A DNA stretch of 5,083 nt. Source: Bog-473 sp036491435. GTDB taxonomy: Bacteria > Actinomycetota > Acidimicrobiia > Acidimicrobiales > RAAP-2. This document shows positions 1 through 4,868 of the stretch, in pieces. The position numbers were made by a program, and so were the translations under genes. The stretch spans positions 1 through 5,083 of the forward strand of contig DASXBZ010000151.1 in the NCBI GenBank assembly GCA_036491435.1, in the 5' to 3' direction. How positions within the stretch are numbered: position 1 is the stretch's first letter; each line of letters opens with the position of its first letter. Under the pieces are notes generated by a model. The model was not told the DNA's origin, searched no databases, and worked only from the letters and a program-made list of their open reading frames with translations.

Positions 1-64
1 TTTGGTCACTGGCTATTCCTGGACGGGCTGCCGCGGCGACGGTGCTCCGTTTTGATGTCATCTC

Positions 65-83
65 GATGGGGCCAGGCCCCATC
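65..83. promoter_or_regulatory. Perfect 9-bp inverted repeat upstream of the ABM-like gene
   Basis: GATGGGGCC, a single central A, then GGCCCCATC form a perfect dyad that ends 77 nt before the GTG at 161. As DNA it has the size and symmetry of a repressor operator. As RNA it could form a GATGGGG/CCCCATC stem with a CCAGG loop. No T-run follows, so it is not a classical terminator, although a terminator for a gene left of the window is possible. A (GT)5 tract (95-104) and a small ACGCC/GGCGT hairpin (116-131) lie between it and the gene. The rest of 1-160 shows no gene and no convincing -35/-10 pair. Confidence 0.4.
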
Positions 84-160
84 ACCTGGCTGACGTGTGT
101 GTGTTCACCCGCATGACGCCAAGGACGGCGTGAGAGACACCTAGTCAGAGGAGTTCCCCC

Positions 161-427
161 GTGATCGCTGTATACGTAAAGCCTGAGGCCTTGACGATCG
201 ACCAGTACAACAAGGCTCGCAAGGGTCTAGAGGCGTCTGGTGCAAACACGACTGGACGCAAGCACCACTCCTGCTTTGGAGAAGATGGGCAGCTCATGGT
301 CTTCGAGATCTGGGATTCCCAGGAAAACTACGAGGACTTCGGCAAGTTCCTCATGCCCGTTCTCCAAGAGGTCGGGATCGTGCCTTCGACGCAAGACATC
401 ATGCACGTGGAGAACATCGAGCAATAA
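161..427 (+). CDS. Small ABM-like (dimeric alpha/beta barrel) protein
   Basis: This 88-residue cytoplasmic protein starts at GTG behind AGAGGAG (147-153), a strong ribosome binding site at good spacing. The pattern is that of an antibiotic-biosynthesis-monooxygenase-like or stress-responsive barrel domain. It has a short N-terminal strand (IAVYVKPEA, 2-10), a helix around DQYNKARKGLEA (14-25), a central strand pair containing HHSCFGEDG (35-43) and LMVFEIWDS (45-53), a helix ENYEDFGKFLMPVLQEVG (55-72), and a final short strand (about 78-84). The family usually dimerises and either binds or oxidises small aromatic or polyketide-like substrates without a metal or cofactor, but many members have no known activity. 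His35, His36 and Cys38 are the obvious reactive side chains. There is no signal peptide or membrane segment. The gene stands alone and converges on the SnoaL-like gene. The fold assignment is moderately sure; the substrate is unknown. Confidence 0.85.
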   Translation: MIAVYVKPEALTIDQYNKARKGLEASGANTTGRKHHSCFGEDGQLMVFEIWDSQENYEDFGKFLMPVLQEVGIVPSTQDIMHVENIEQ

Positions 428-440
428 TTTCGGCTTGGGT

Positions 441-484
441 CGGGATCCCGGCCTGTATGGGATCTGATCGATCGCTCCCAGATC
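441..484. terminator. Dyads in the convergent gap between the ABM-like and SnoaL-like genes
   Basis: The 72-nt gap between the two convergent stop codons holds the perfect palindrome CGGGATCCCG (441-450) and a second dyad with arms GATCTG (461-466) and CAGATC (479-484). An alternative pairing is TGGGA (458-462) with TCCCA (476-480). Their placement between two converging genes suggests a bidirectional transcription end. There is no T-run on either strand, so this is an inference from position and symmetry. Confidence 0.3.
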
Positions 485-499
485 GGAAAAGTGAACCGC

Positions 500-889
500 T
501 TAGGCGGAGAGCTCCTGGACTTTGAGCGTGTCAACGTGTTGTTGGAACGAGATGATCTTGCCATCTCGAAACGTCCAGACGTGGGCCATCTGCACCTCCG
601 CTGGTTTGCCCGTTGAGCGGTGCTTCCACGAGTAGGTGCCGCTGGAGACGACGGTGTCGTCCTCGGCCACGAATCGGGTCGGCGTAACGGTGAAGTCGTC
701 GCCGATCTCGCCGAGCCGCATGAATACGCCTTCGACAACGGCTTGCGGTCCGATATAAGTGCCTCGTAGTGGAAAGCCGTCTGCCTCAGTCCACTCGATC
801 TTGTCGTCCATTATCGCCAGGACCTTTGGTACATCCCCTTCGGCGAAGGCTTGATAGGCGCCCTGGATGATCTGCTTGTTCGTCGGCAT
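500..889 (-). CDS. SnoaL-like / NTF2-fold protein (nuclear transport factor 2 family)
   Basis: This 129-residue protein starts at ATG with GGGAGA just upstream on the minus strand (895-900). Its length and pattern match the SnoaL-like, ketosteroid-isomerase-related cone fold. It has an N-terminal helix pair with AYQAFAEGDVPKVLAIM (11-27), then IEWTEADGFPLRGTYIGP (31-48), a helix with a GVFMRLG core (54-60), and curved sheet strands FTVTPTRFVAEDDTVVSSGTY (66-86). It ends with HVWTFRDGKIISFQQHVDT (103-121). The WxFxDGKI-F-x-Q-x-V-D pattern is typical of the family. Such proteins bind a small hydrophobic ligand in a deep pocket; some are polyketide cyclases, isomerases or hydrolases, and most are uncharacterised. 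It looks full length and cytoplasmic. It is divergent from the AhpD-like gene, so the two may share a control region. The family call is firm; the reaction cannot be told. Confidence 0.9.
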   Translation of the reverse strand: MPTNKQIIQGAYQAFAEGDVPKVLAIMDDKIEWTEADGFPLRGTYIGPQAVVEGVFMRLGEIGDDFTVTPTRFVAEDDTVVSSGTYSWKHRSTGKPAEVQMAHVWTFRDGKIISFQQHVDTLKVQELSA

Positions 890-969
890 TGCAATCTCCC
901 ATCTCCACGGGCCTAAGAGATCGAGCTGTTCGACCTTCGTGTAGCAGGTCCGGCGTTGCCTTACGACTC

Positions 970-998
970 AGTATGCACTGGATCAGTTCGGTGGTCGA
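970..998 (-). promoter_or_regulatory. Possible promoter of the SnoaL-like gene
   Basis: Read on the minus strand, TCGACC (993-998 on plus) and CATACT (970-975) each match four of six positions of the sigma-70-type -35 and -10 boxes, with a 17-nt spacer. Transcription would begin near 963 and give a leader of about 75 nt. The -35 box coincides with one arm of the inverted repeat at 993-1009, which would allow repression by steric block. Matches of this quality are common by chance. Confidence 0.25.
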
Positions 999-1009
999 TT
1001 GTCTCGACC
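993..1009. promoter_or_regulatory. Operator-like inverted repeat GGTCGA-N5-TCGACC
   Basis: Perfect 6-bp arms (993-998 and 1004-1009) flank TTGTC in the middle of the divergent intergenic region, 104 nt from the start of the SnoaL-like gene and 137 nt from that of the AhpD-like gene. The size is typical of a site for a dimeric helix-turn-helix repressor. No regulator gene is present in the window, so any binding protein would be encoded elsewhere. Confidence 0.3.
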
Positions 1010-1086
1010 CGGGCATCGCATCAGCCACGCGTCCAGGAGTTGGATATCTGATGCCTCAAAGAAAGGTCACACCGAGTCGGCGAGCC

Positions 1087-1125
1087 TCAACGAGCTCGGG
1101 AACGTGGAACTCGTTGACGAGTCAA
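1087..1125. promoter_or_regulatory. Nested palindromes just upstream of the AhpD-like gene
   Basis: Three overlapping dyads lie here. TCAACGAG (1087-1094) and CTCGTTGA (1110-1117) are perfect 8-bp arms separated by 15 nt. ACTCGT-TG-ACGAGT occupies 1109-1122 with 6-bp arms. TTGAC-GA-GTCAA occupies 1114-1125. The cluster ends 20 nt before the GTG at 1146, so a bound protein would overlap the promoter or early leader, and as RNA it could fold near the ribosome binding site. The competing pairings could form alternative structures. The AAC GAG / CTCGTT motif sharing suggests one binding specificity, but its owner is unknown. Confidence 0.4.
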
Positions 1126-1145
1126 ATGACCGGTAGGGTCGAAGT

Positions 1146-1979
1146 GTGATCGCCAGAGATCAGGCGCCGGCAGCCTTCAGCGCGTGGGACGAATTGTTCG
1201 AAGCAGTCGCTTCGAACACGCCGGCCGACGTGACGCAGCGAGCTCGTGCCGTCGCTCGGTCCAGCCTCGACCCGGCCGTTCCCTCGACGCCGAGATCTGA
1301 CGCGATGGCCTTCGCCGAACAACTGGTTGTCGATGTCGCATCCATGACTCCTGACGTTCGAGCAGCCGGGCTGGCCGAGCTCGGTGCGGCCGCCCCAGCC
1401 TTTGTCCTTGCGGTGTGGACCGAGGACATGATGATTCGCACCGGTGTCGCCTGGCGCGAGTTGTTCGGCGACGAGTGGCATCTGATCCCGGCGTCGGCTG
1501 ACACCGATCCGTGGGTGGCCCACGAAAAGTTCCTCCTCGAGGTGGCCAAACTGTCGACCCTCGATCCGGTGACATCCGAACTGGTCAGGCTCCGCGGCGC
1601 GAGAGCCCATGAATGCCGGCTCTGCCAGTCCCGCAGGAGCGTGAGTGCGATCGATCAGGCAGGTCGGAGCGATCTGTTCGATGACAGGGATCCGAGCGGT
1701 ATCTCCGACGCCCAGGCCCTGGCCCTCCGGGTCGTGGATGCCTTCGTGTGGCAGCCGATCCAATGGCCATCCGGGCTCGGCGAGCAGGTCGTCGACGCTC
1801 TGGGTCCTGCCGCAGCAACTGAGCTGACCCTCGATATCGTCCGTAACTCCGCGAACAAGGTCGCCGTCGCCTTCGGGGCGGACGAGCCCAGAGTGGATAC
1901 GGGCGTCGAGTACTACGACATCGACCTGTCGACCGGAGAATTGCGGTACAACGTCAGTCCAGTCATGCCCAGGGCCTGA
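1146..1979 (+). CDS. AhpD-like / carboxymuconolactone decarboxylase family protein
   Basis: This 277-residue, mostly helical cytoplasmic protein starts at GTG behind AGGG (1135-1138), a rather weak ribosome binding site. The diagnostic segment is ELVRLRGARAHECRLCQSRR (145-164), the CxxC helix of the AhpD/carboxymuconolactone decarboxylase fold. Glu145, Cys157 and Cys160 have the same spacing as the proton-relay Glu118 and redox Cys130/Cys133 of mycobacterial AhpD, but the downstream His of AhpD (Cys133+4) is Arg164 here. The protein therefore has a redox-capable CxxC, while peroxidase-partner activity is uncertain. At 277 residues it is longer than single-domain members (about 110-180); residues 1-110 may be a second, degenerate helical repeat or a partner domain, and the C-terminal tail (about 245-277) is polar. 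It stands alone, with the SnoaL-like gene divergent. The family is firm; the substrate is unknown. Confidence 0.85.
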   Translation: MIARDQAPAAFSAWDELFEAVASNTPADVTQRARAVARSSLDPAVPSTPRSDAMAFAEQLVVDVASMTPDVRAAGLAELGAAAPAFVLAVWTEDMMIRTGVAWRELFGDEWHLIPASADTDPWVAHEKFLLEVAKLSTLDPVTSELVRLRGARAHECRLCQSRRSVSAIDQAGRSDLFDDRDPSGISDAQALALRVVDAFVWQPIQWPSGLGEQVVDALGPAAATELTLDIVRNSANKVAVAFGADEPRVDTGVEYYDIDLSTGELRYNVSPVMPRA

Positions 1980-2060
1980 AGACAGGCTCGCGCAGAGGTG
2001 GGACGCACCTGCAGGGGATGCAACGGAGACATTTGAAGACCGCAGGGGATATCCGCTGGC

Positions 2061-2075
2061 CGGCGTAGTACGCCG
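2061..2075. terminator. Hairpin in the convergent gap (CGGCGTA-G-TACGCCG)
   Basis: Perfect 7-bp arms surround a single G; as RNA this gives a CGGCG/CGCCG stem with a TAGTA loop. It lies 82 nt after the AhpD-like stop codon and is followed by the palindrome GGCGCGCC (2081-2088). With the hairpin at 2094-2111 it forms a row of stem-loops without T-runs, as often seen at transcript ends in GC-rich actinobacteria. Confidence 0.4.
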
Positions 2076-2093
2076 CCCTCGGCGCGCCGCATC

Positions 2094-2111
2094 GGTCCCT
2101 GGAGAGGGACC
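2094..2111. terminator. Strong hairpin at the 3' end of the leftward operon (GGTCCCT-GGAG-AGGGACC)
   Basis: A perfect 7-bp stem with a 4-nt loop begins 12 nt beyond the stop codon of the 72-aa gene on the minus strand. It would be the first strong structure met by leftward transcription and the last met by rightward readthrough from the AhpD-like gene. No T-run follows on either strand. The rest of 1980-2123 contains a 9-bp direct repeat (GCAGGGGAT at 2011-2019 and 2042-2050) and no gene. Confidence 0.5.
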
Positions 2112-2123
2112 TGGTGAGCAGCG

Positions 2124-2342
2124 CTACGACTTCGCGACGACGTATTGCTTCAGGTCGCGTGGCGCCAACGAGTTGTGTAGGTCGACCGGGGACTGTCCCT
2201 CGAACTCGTTCGGGAGATCGAGTTCATGGCGAGTTTGGCCGGGTCCGGCGCGCAATTGCACCTTGGGTCCCTCACCTTCAGGCGCAGGAGCACCGACGGC
2301 CACCAGTTTGCCTTCTGCGTCGACGATGGCGTGAATTCTCAT
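2124..2342 (-). CDS. Small hypothetical protein, second gene of a two-gene operon
   Basis: This 72-residue protein starts at ATG behind GAGGAG (2349-2354 on plus), which sits in the 16-nt gap after the upstream gene's stop. That spacing supports co-transcription and translation as a real gene. I do not recognise a family. The N-terminus (MRIHAIVDAEGKLVAVGAP) reads like a beta-hairpin with a turn at DAEGK. A Gly/Pro-rich stretch follows (20-36), then an acidic segment LDLPNEFEGQSPVDLHN (41-57), and the end LKQYVVAKS may be a last strand. There are no cysteines, signal peptide or membrane segment. It is small and beta-rich by inspection, possibly a partner of the 93-aa product. Existence is likely; function unknown. 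Confidence 0.7.
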   Translation of the reverse strand: MRIHAIVDAEGKLVAVGAPAPEGEGPKVQLRAGPGQTRHELDLPNEFEGQSPVDLHNSLAPRDLKQYVVAKS

Positions 2343-2358
2343 TTGCGTCTCCTCGGAC

Positions 2359-2640
2359 TCAGGGCGTTGTCGCGTACATGTCGAACGGGGTGGGGTCGTC
2401 GCCGTCCGTCGAATCGTTGCGGATCGTCACGCCGTACTTAAAACCCTTTCCCTCGAACATTGAACCTTCCATCAACGCGCGCTGATCGTATGACACGATG
2501 TTTGCCGTGGGGAATTCGCCGACCGGGTGTGCAGACGCATACGCCAGGTGACGGTCGTCACCGTTTCCCCACCAGTACTCGATGTAGCACTGTTTGCCAT
2601 ACCCCAGGGTGAATGGTCCTCCGTTCAGCCGCTCCGACAT
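2359..2640 (-). CDS. Hypothetical protein, first gene of a two-gene operon
   Basis: This 93-residue protein starts at ATG with a textbook AGGAGG ribosome binding site (2649-2654 on plus) at 8-nt spacing. I cannot place it in a family. It is rich in aromatic residues and glycine. Notable stretches are GYGKQCYIEYWWGNGDDRH (13-31), then AYASAHPVGEFPTANIVSYD (33-52), an EGSMFEGKGFKYGVTIRND block (58-76), and an acidic, Pro-containing tail (77-93). Alternating hydrophobic residues suggest a beta-sandwich or barrel-like domain. There is one cysteine (Cys18), no signal peptide and no membrane helix. It precedes the 72-aa gene by 16 nt, so both are probably made from one leftward transcript starting somewhere right of 2655; I found no convincing promoter boxes. 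Coding status is well supported; function unknown. Confidence 0.75.
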   Translation of the reverse strand: MSERLNGGPFTLGYGKQCYIEYWWGNGDDRHLAYASAHPVGEFPTANIVSYDQRALMEGSMFEGKGFKYGVTIRNDSTDGDDPTPFDMYATTP

Positions 2641-2974
2641 GGCTTCGGCCTCCTCTCCGTAGGTTTCATCAACAGCCTAAATGGGAGGTTTGTGGATCGC
2701 AGAAAGTTGTCGGACCGTTGTGCCGTGGAACCGATCGCTTTTTCGGCGCAAACGCGCTGCGATTACCGTGCTCGCCGAAGGGCTTCGCTATGCGGCGTTA
2801 CGGTCGGCGGAATTCTCGGACGTGACGATGCCCGAATCCGTCGCCGCAGCCCCCGTGACACCGTTCAACGTGTGGGACGAGGCATCCCTAACGTCTGATT
2901 TGGAGACGGTGTCGGCGAAACCATTCGAGAATCGCATCGAATGATGGGTGGTCCAGAGGACACGCCCAAACTTG
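2641..2974. other. Interval without a convincing gene; leader of the leftward operon plus a possible gene remnant
   Basis: The left edge must contain the promoter and leader of the leftward two-gene operon. The rightward frame 2681-2944 stays open for 87 codons, and its middle part (about 2755-2885) has codon use resembling coding DNA. However, its ATG has no ribosome binding site, directly follows an in-frame TAA, and the product has no recognisable motif. It may be the tail of a decayed gene or chance. A GCGC-AAAC-GCGC hairpin occurs near 2750 without a T-run. Confidence 0.3.
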
Positions 2975-3192
2975 GTGTGCGAACCGAACATGAAGTGTCG
3001 TTACCCGACGTATCTCCACACAAACATGACGTACGGAGTCCAGCGGGGGTTGAAACTCCCGTCGACCGGGCTATGAAGCACTCCGGCCGTTCCGTCGTCA
3101 TGGGCGACGCGGGAAATGACACGCAGCAACCTCGGTTGAGGATCCTTCCCAGGTAAACAGGGCGGAGGACGCCGTGTATCGCTCGCACGGCG
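2975..3192 (+). ncRNA. Dense structured segment resembling the 5' part (domain I) of a group II intron, truncated
   Basis: The segment begins with GTGTG, matching the GUGYG 5' end of group II introns, and is packed with stem-loops. These are GTCG/CGAC (2997-3009), GGGGGT-TGAA-ACTCCC (3045-3060), CCGG/CCGG (3066-3086), CGTCGTC-ATG-GGCGACG (3093-3109), CCTC-GGTT-GAGG (3130-3141) and CGCCGTG-N9-CACGGCG (3170-3192), the last competing with GGCG-GAGGA-CGCC (3161-3173). Single-stranded stretches such as GGGAAATGAC and AGGTAAACAGGG separate the stems and look like the joining regions of domain I as I remember them. No reverse transcriptase/maturase gene and no recognisable domain V hairpin follow, so if it is an intron it is a 5' fragment. 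The right boundary is arbitrary. It could instead be an unrelated structured leader of the phosphoesterase gene. Both open frames across it lack coding features. Confidence 0.4.
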
Positions 3193-3300
3193 ACCTTCAA
3201 TGTCAACACCAAGAGTTCACCGCGACGTCGATTCGTAGTCACGTTGCATTTACCGCGAACTTTTACGCTTCCGCCGGGCTCCAACCTGGGGGCCGGGAAC

Positions 3301-3307
3301 GAGGAGG
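3301..3307 (+). promoter_or_regulatory. Ribosome binding site that decides the phosphoesterase start
   Basis: GAGGAGG is the best Shine-Dalgarno match in front of this gene and is correctly spaced only for TTG 3316. The upstream in-frame TTG at 3244 has no comparable site and falls just right of the intron-like structured segment. Confidence 0.75.
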
Positions 3308-3315
3308 CGAATACG

Positions 3316-4617
3316 TTGGCGTTCAGGCTGACTAAGAGGAGTCGAGTCGTTGCGGCCGCCGTGGTGGCGGGGGCCCTGCTTTCGGCAGGCTCTGTCGTGG
3401 CCGCCCAGAATCAGAGCGACACCTCGGACAATGCGTGGCCCTATGCTCCTCAACCCAGTTCCCCTGTCCTCGCGGCGGTCGGTGACATCTCCTGCCAACC
3501 GGACGTGAACAGCACGAGCCAGCCGGGCGAGGCGGCAAGGGCCAACGACACCTGCAGCCAGAACAACATCGCCGACGTAAATCTCCGCAATCAGGCCCAG
3601 GCCGCAACCGCCAACGAGGTGGAGTCAATGACCCCGAATCTGGTGGCCATCCTCGGCGACGAGCAATACCAGATTGGCTCTTTGGCCGACTTCAAGGGTT
3701 CCTACGATCAGACCTACGGGGCTTTCAAGTTCCTGCAACGGCCCTCGCCCGGTAACCACGAGTTCTACAGCACGCACGGGCAATTCGGTGAGGACGGCGT
3801 TGGCTACTTCGACTACTTCAACGGCTACCAGCTCGATCCCCAAACCGGCCAGCCCGTCACCGCACCCGATCCCCTCGACCCGGCACGCGTCGAGCCGGTC
3901 CCGCGCCCCGACGGCCAGGCAGGCCCGTCGGGCGAGGGCTGGTACTCCTACGACCTCGGTAGCTGGCACATCATCTCGCTCAACGCGGAGTGCTCGATCG
4001 GTGACCACGCCGTCACCACGAGCTGCAACAACCCGCCTGCCTGGTATCAGCAGGAGACTCAGTGGTTGGCCCAGGACCTCGCCAACGACCACGCGTCCTG
4101 CACGCTGGCCTACTGGCACCAGCCAACCTTCAGCGTGACGAGCGCACCGGCGTCGGCCACGACTCCCGGCGCCGATAGCGGTGAGGGTACGGCCGCCGAC
4201 GCCTGGTGGAAGCTGTTGCAGGCTCAGGGGGCTGACGTTGTACTGAACGGCCACGAGCATGTCTACGCACGATCTGCCCCGATGAACGCGGCGGGCCAGG
4301 CGGACCCGCACGGGATCCGCCAGTTCATCGTCGGCACCGGCGGCGAGGCGCTCGATTCCCTCTACACGGACACGTCGGGAAACGTCTCAGTACCCAACTT
4401 GGAAGCTGCCGAGGGGTCCGGCACGGCGTTCCAGAACGGCACGACCACCGCCGGCTACCCGGGGGCGTTCGGCGTCATGAAGCTGACACTCGATCAGAAC
4501 AGCTATAGCTGGGACTACGAGTCCGCGACCGCCCCTGTCGTGAACGGCGCCCCCGCATGGGCGAGCTTTTCCGACACGGGGTCTGCCAACTGCCACGGGC
4601 CTGCCAAGGGACACTGA
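3316..4617 (+). CDS. Secreted metallophosphoesterase, purple acid phosphatase-like
   Basis: This 433-residue exported enzyme probably hydrolyses phosphate esters outside the cell. I chose TTG 3316 because GAGGAGG (3301-3307) lies 8 nt upstream and the protein then opens with a clean signal peptide: a basic n-region (RLTKRSR, 4-10), a hydrophobic core (11-25) and small residues around SVVAAQ (26-31) for cleavage. The in-frame TTG at 3244 would add 24 unlikely residues. The five metal-binding blocks are present in order: GDISC (56-60), GDEQY (114-118), GNHE (146-149), YWHQP (266-270, His268) and GHEHVY (312-317). The Tyr in GDxxY is the purple-acid-phosphatase-type ligand. YSYDLGSWHIISLN (about 211-223) is typical of actinobacterial secreted members. 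A Pro/Asp-rich insert (about 173-207) separates blocks three and four. Six cysteines (60, 80, 226, 237, 262, 426) could form three disulfides, fitting an exported protein. No C-terminal anchor is seen. Phosphate scavenging is an inference. Confidence 0.92.
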   Translation: MAFRLTKRSRVVAAAVVAGALLSAGSVVAAQNQSDTSDNAWPYAPQPSSPVLAAVGDISCQPDVNSTSQPGEAARANDTCSQNNIADVNLRNQAQAATANEVESMTPNLVAILGDEQYQIGSLADFKGSYDQTYGAFKFLQRPSPGNHEFYSTHGQFGEDGVGYFDYFNGYQLDPQTGQPVTAPDPLDPARVEPVPRPDGQAGPSGEGWYSYDLGSWHIISLNAECSIGDHAVTTSCNNPPAWYQQETQWLAQDLANDHASCTLAYWHQPTFSVTSAPASATTPGADSGEGTAADAWWKLLQAQGADVVLNGHEHVYARSAPMNAAGQADPHGIRQFIVGTGGEALDSLYTDTSGNVSVPNLEAAEGSGTAFQNGTTTAGYPGAFGVMKLTLDQNSYSWDYESATAPVVNGAPAWASFSDTGSANCHGPAKGH

Positions 4618-4868
4618 GGGCGGGGACGCGTCGTTCGACCACGTTTTACGGCGCCGGCGTGGGCCTGGGCGGCGGCCGCCTCGTCGGCATCGCAGCGTTC
4701 AATCCATCTTGTCCGCCCGTGGTCGGCGCTCCGCGTGCCCGGGCTATGCGATTGCGATGAGCAACGGGCAGGTTTACGACTTCACCAGCTCGTTGGCCCA
4801 CCGGCGATCAGGGCAGCACCTCGGCCGTTATAGGGTCGAATCGATCCATCGACATCTGGGGAGGGATC
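4618..4868. other. Intergenic spacer, nothing recognised
   Basis: There is no gene-like frame on either strand. It contains GC-rich self-complementary words such as GGCGGCCGCC (4671-4680) but no clear terminator for the phosphoesterase gene and no convincing promoter for the SRPBCC gene. Short open frames across it have no ribosome binding sites or motifs. Confidence 0.5.

Noticed and set aside
1122..1763. Leftward 213-codon open frame opposite the AhpD-like gene
   Set aside because: The plus strand encodes the recognisable CxxC helix; the antisense product has no family features.
2011..2050. Direct repeat GCAGGGGAT x2 as an insertion target duplication
   Set aside because: The 22 nt between the copies is far too short for a mobile element; probably chance.
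2738..2765. T-run plus GCGC-AAAC-GCGC hairpin as a terminator
   Set aside because: The T-run lies before the hairpin on the plus strand and becomes an A-run after it on the minus strand, so it fits a terminator in neither direction.
2681..2944. Rightward 87-codon open frame as a gene
   Set aside because: No ribosome binding site, ATG directly after an in-frame TAA, no recognisable motif. Kept only as a possible remnant within the gene-free interval.
3045..3060. CRISPR-like repeat suggested by the GTTGAAAC-type word in the hairpin
   Set aside because: The word occurs once, with no regularly spaced copies; it is the loop and stem of a single hairpin.
2865..3284. Leftward 139-codon open frame covering the structured segment
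   Set aside because: Odd composition rich in Ser, Thr, Arg and Cys, no ribosome binding site seen, and it runs across a chain of hairpins; better explained as a chance frame opposite a structured RNA.
3625..4311. Long leftward 228-codon open frame inside the phosphoesterase gene
   Set aside because: It is antisense to conserved metal-binding motifs; such frames are common opposite GC-rich genes.
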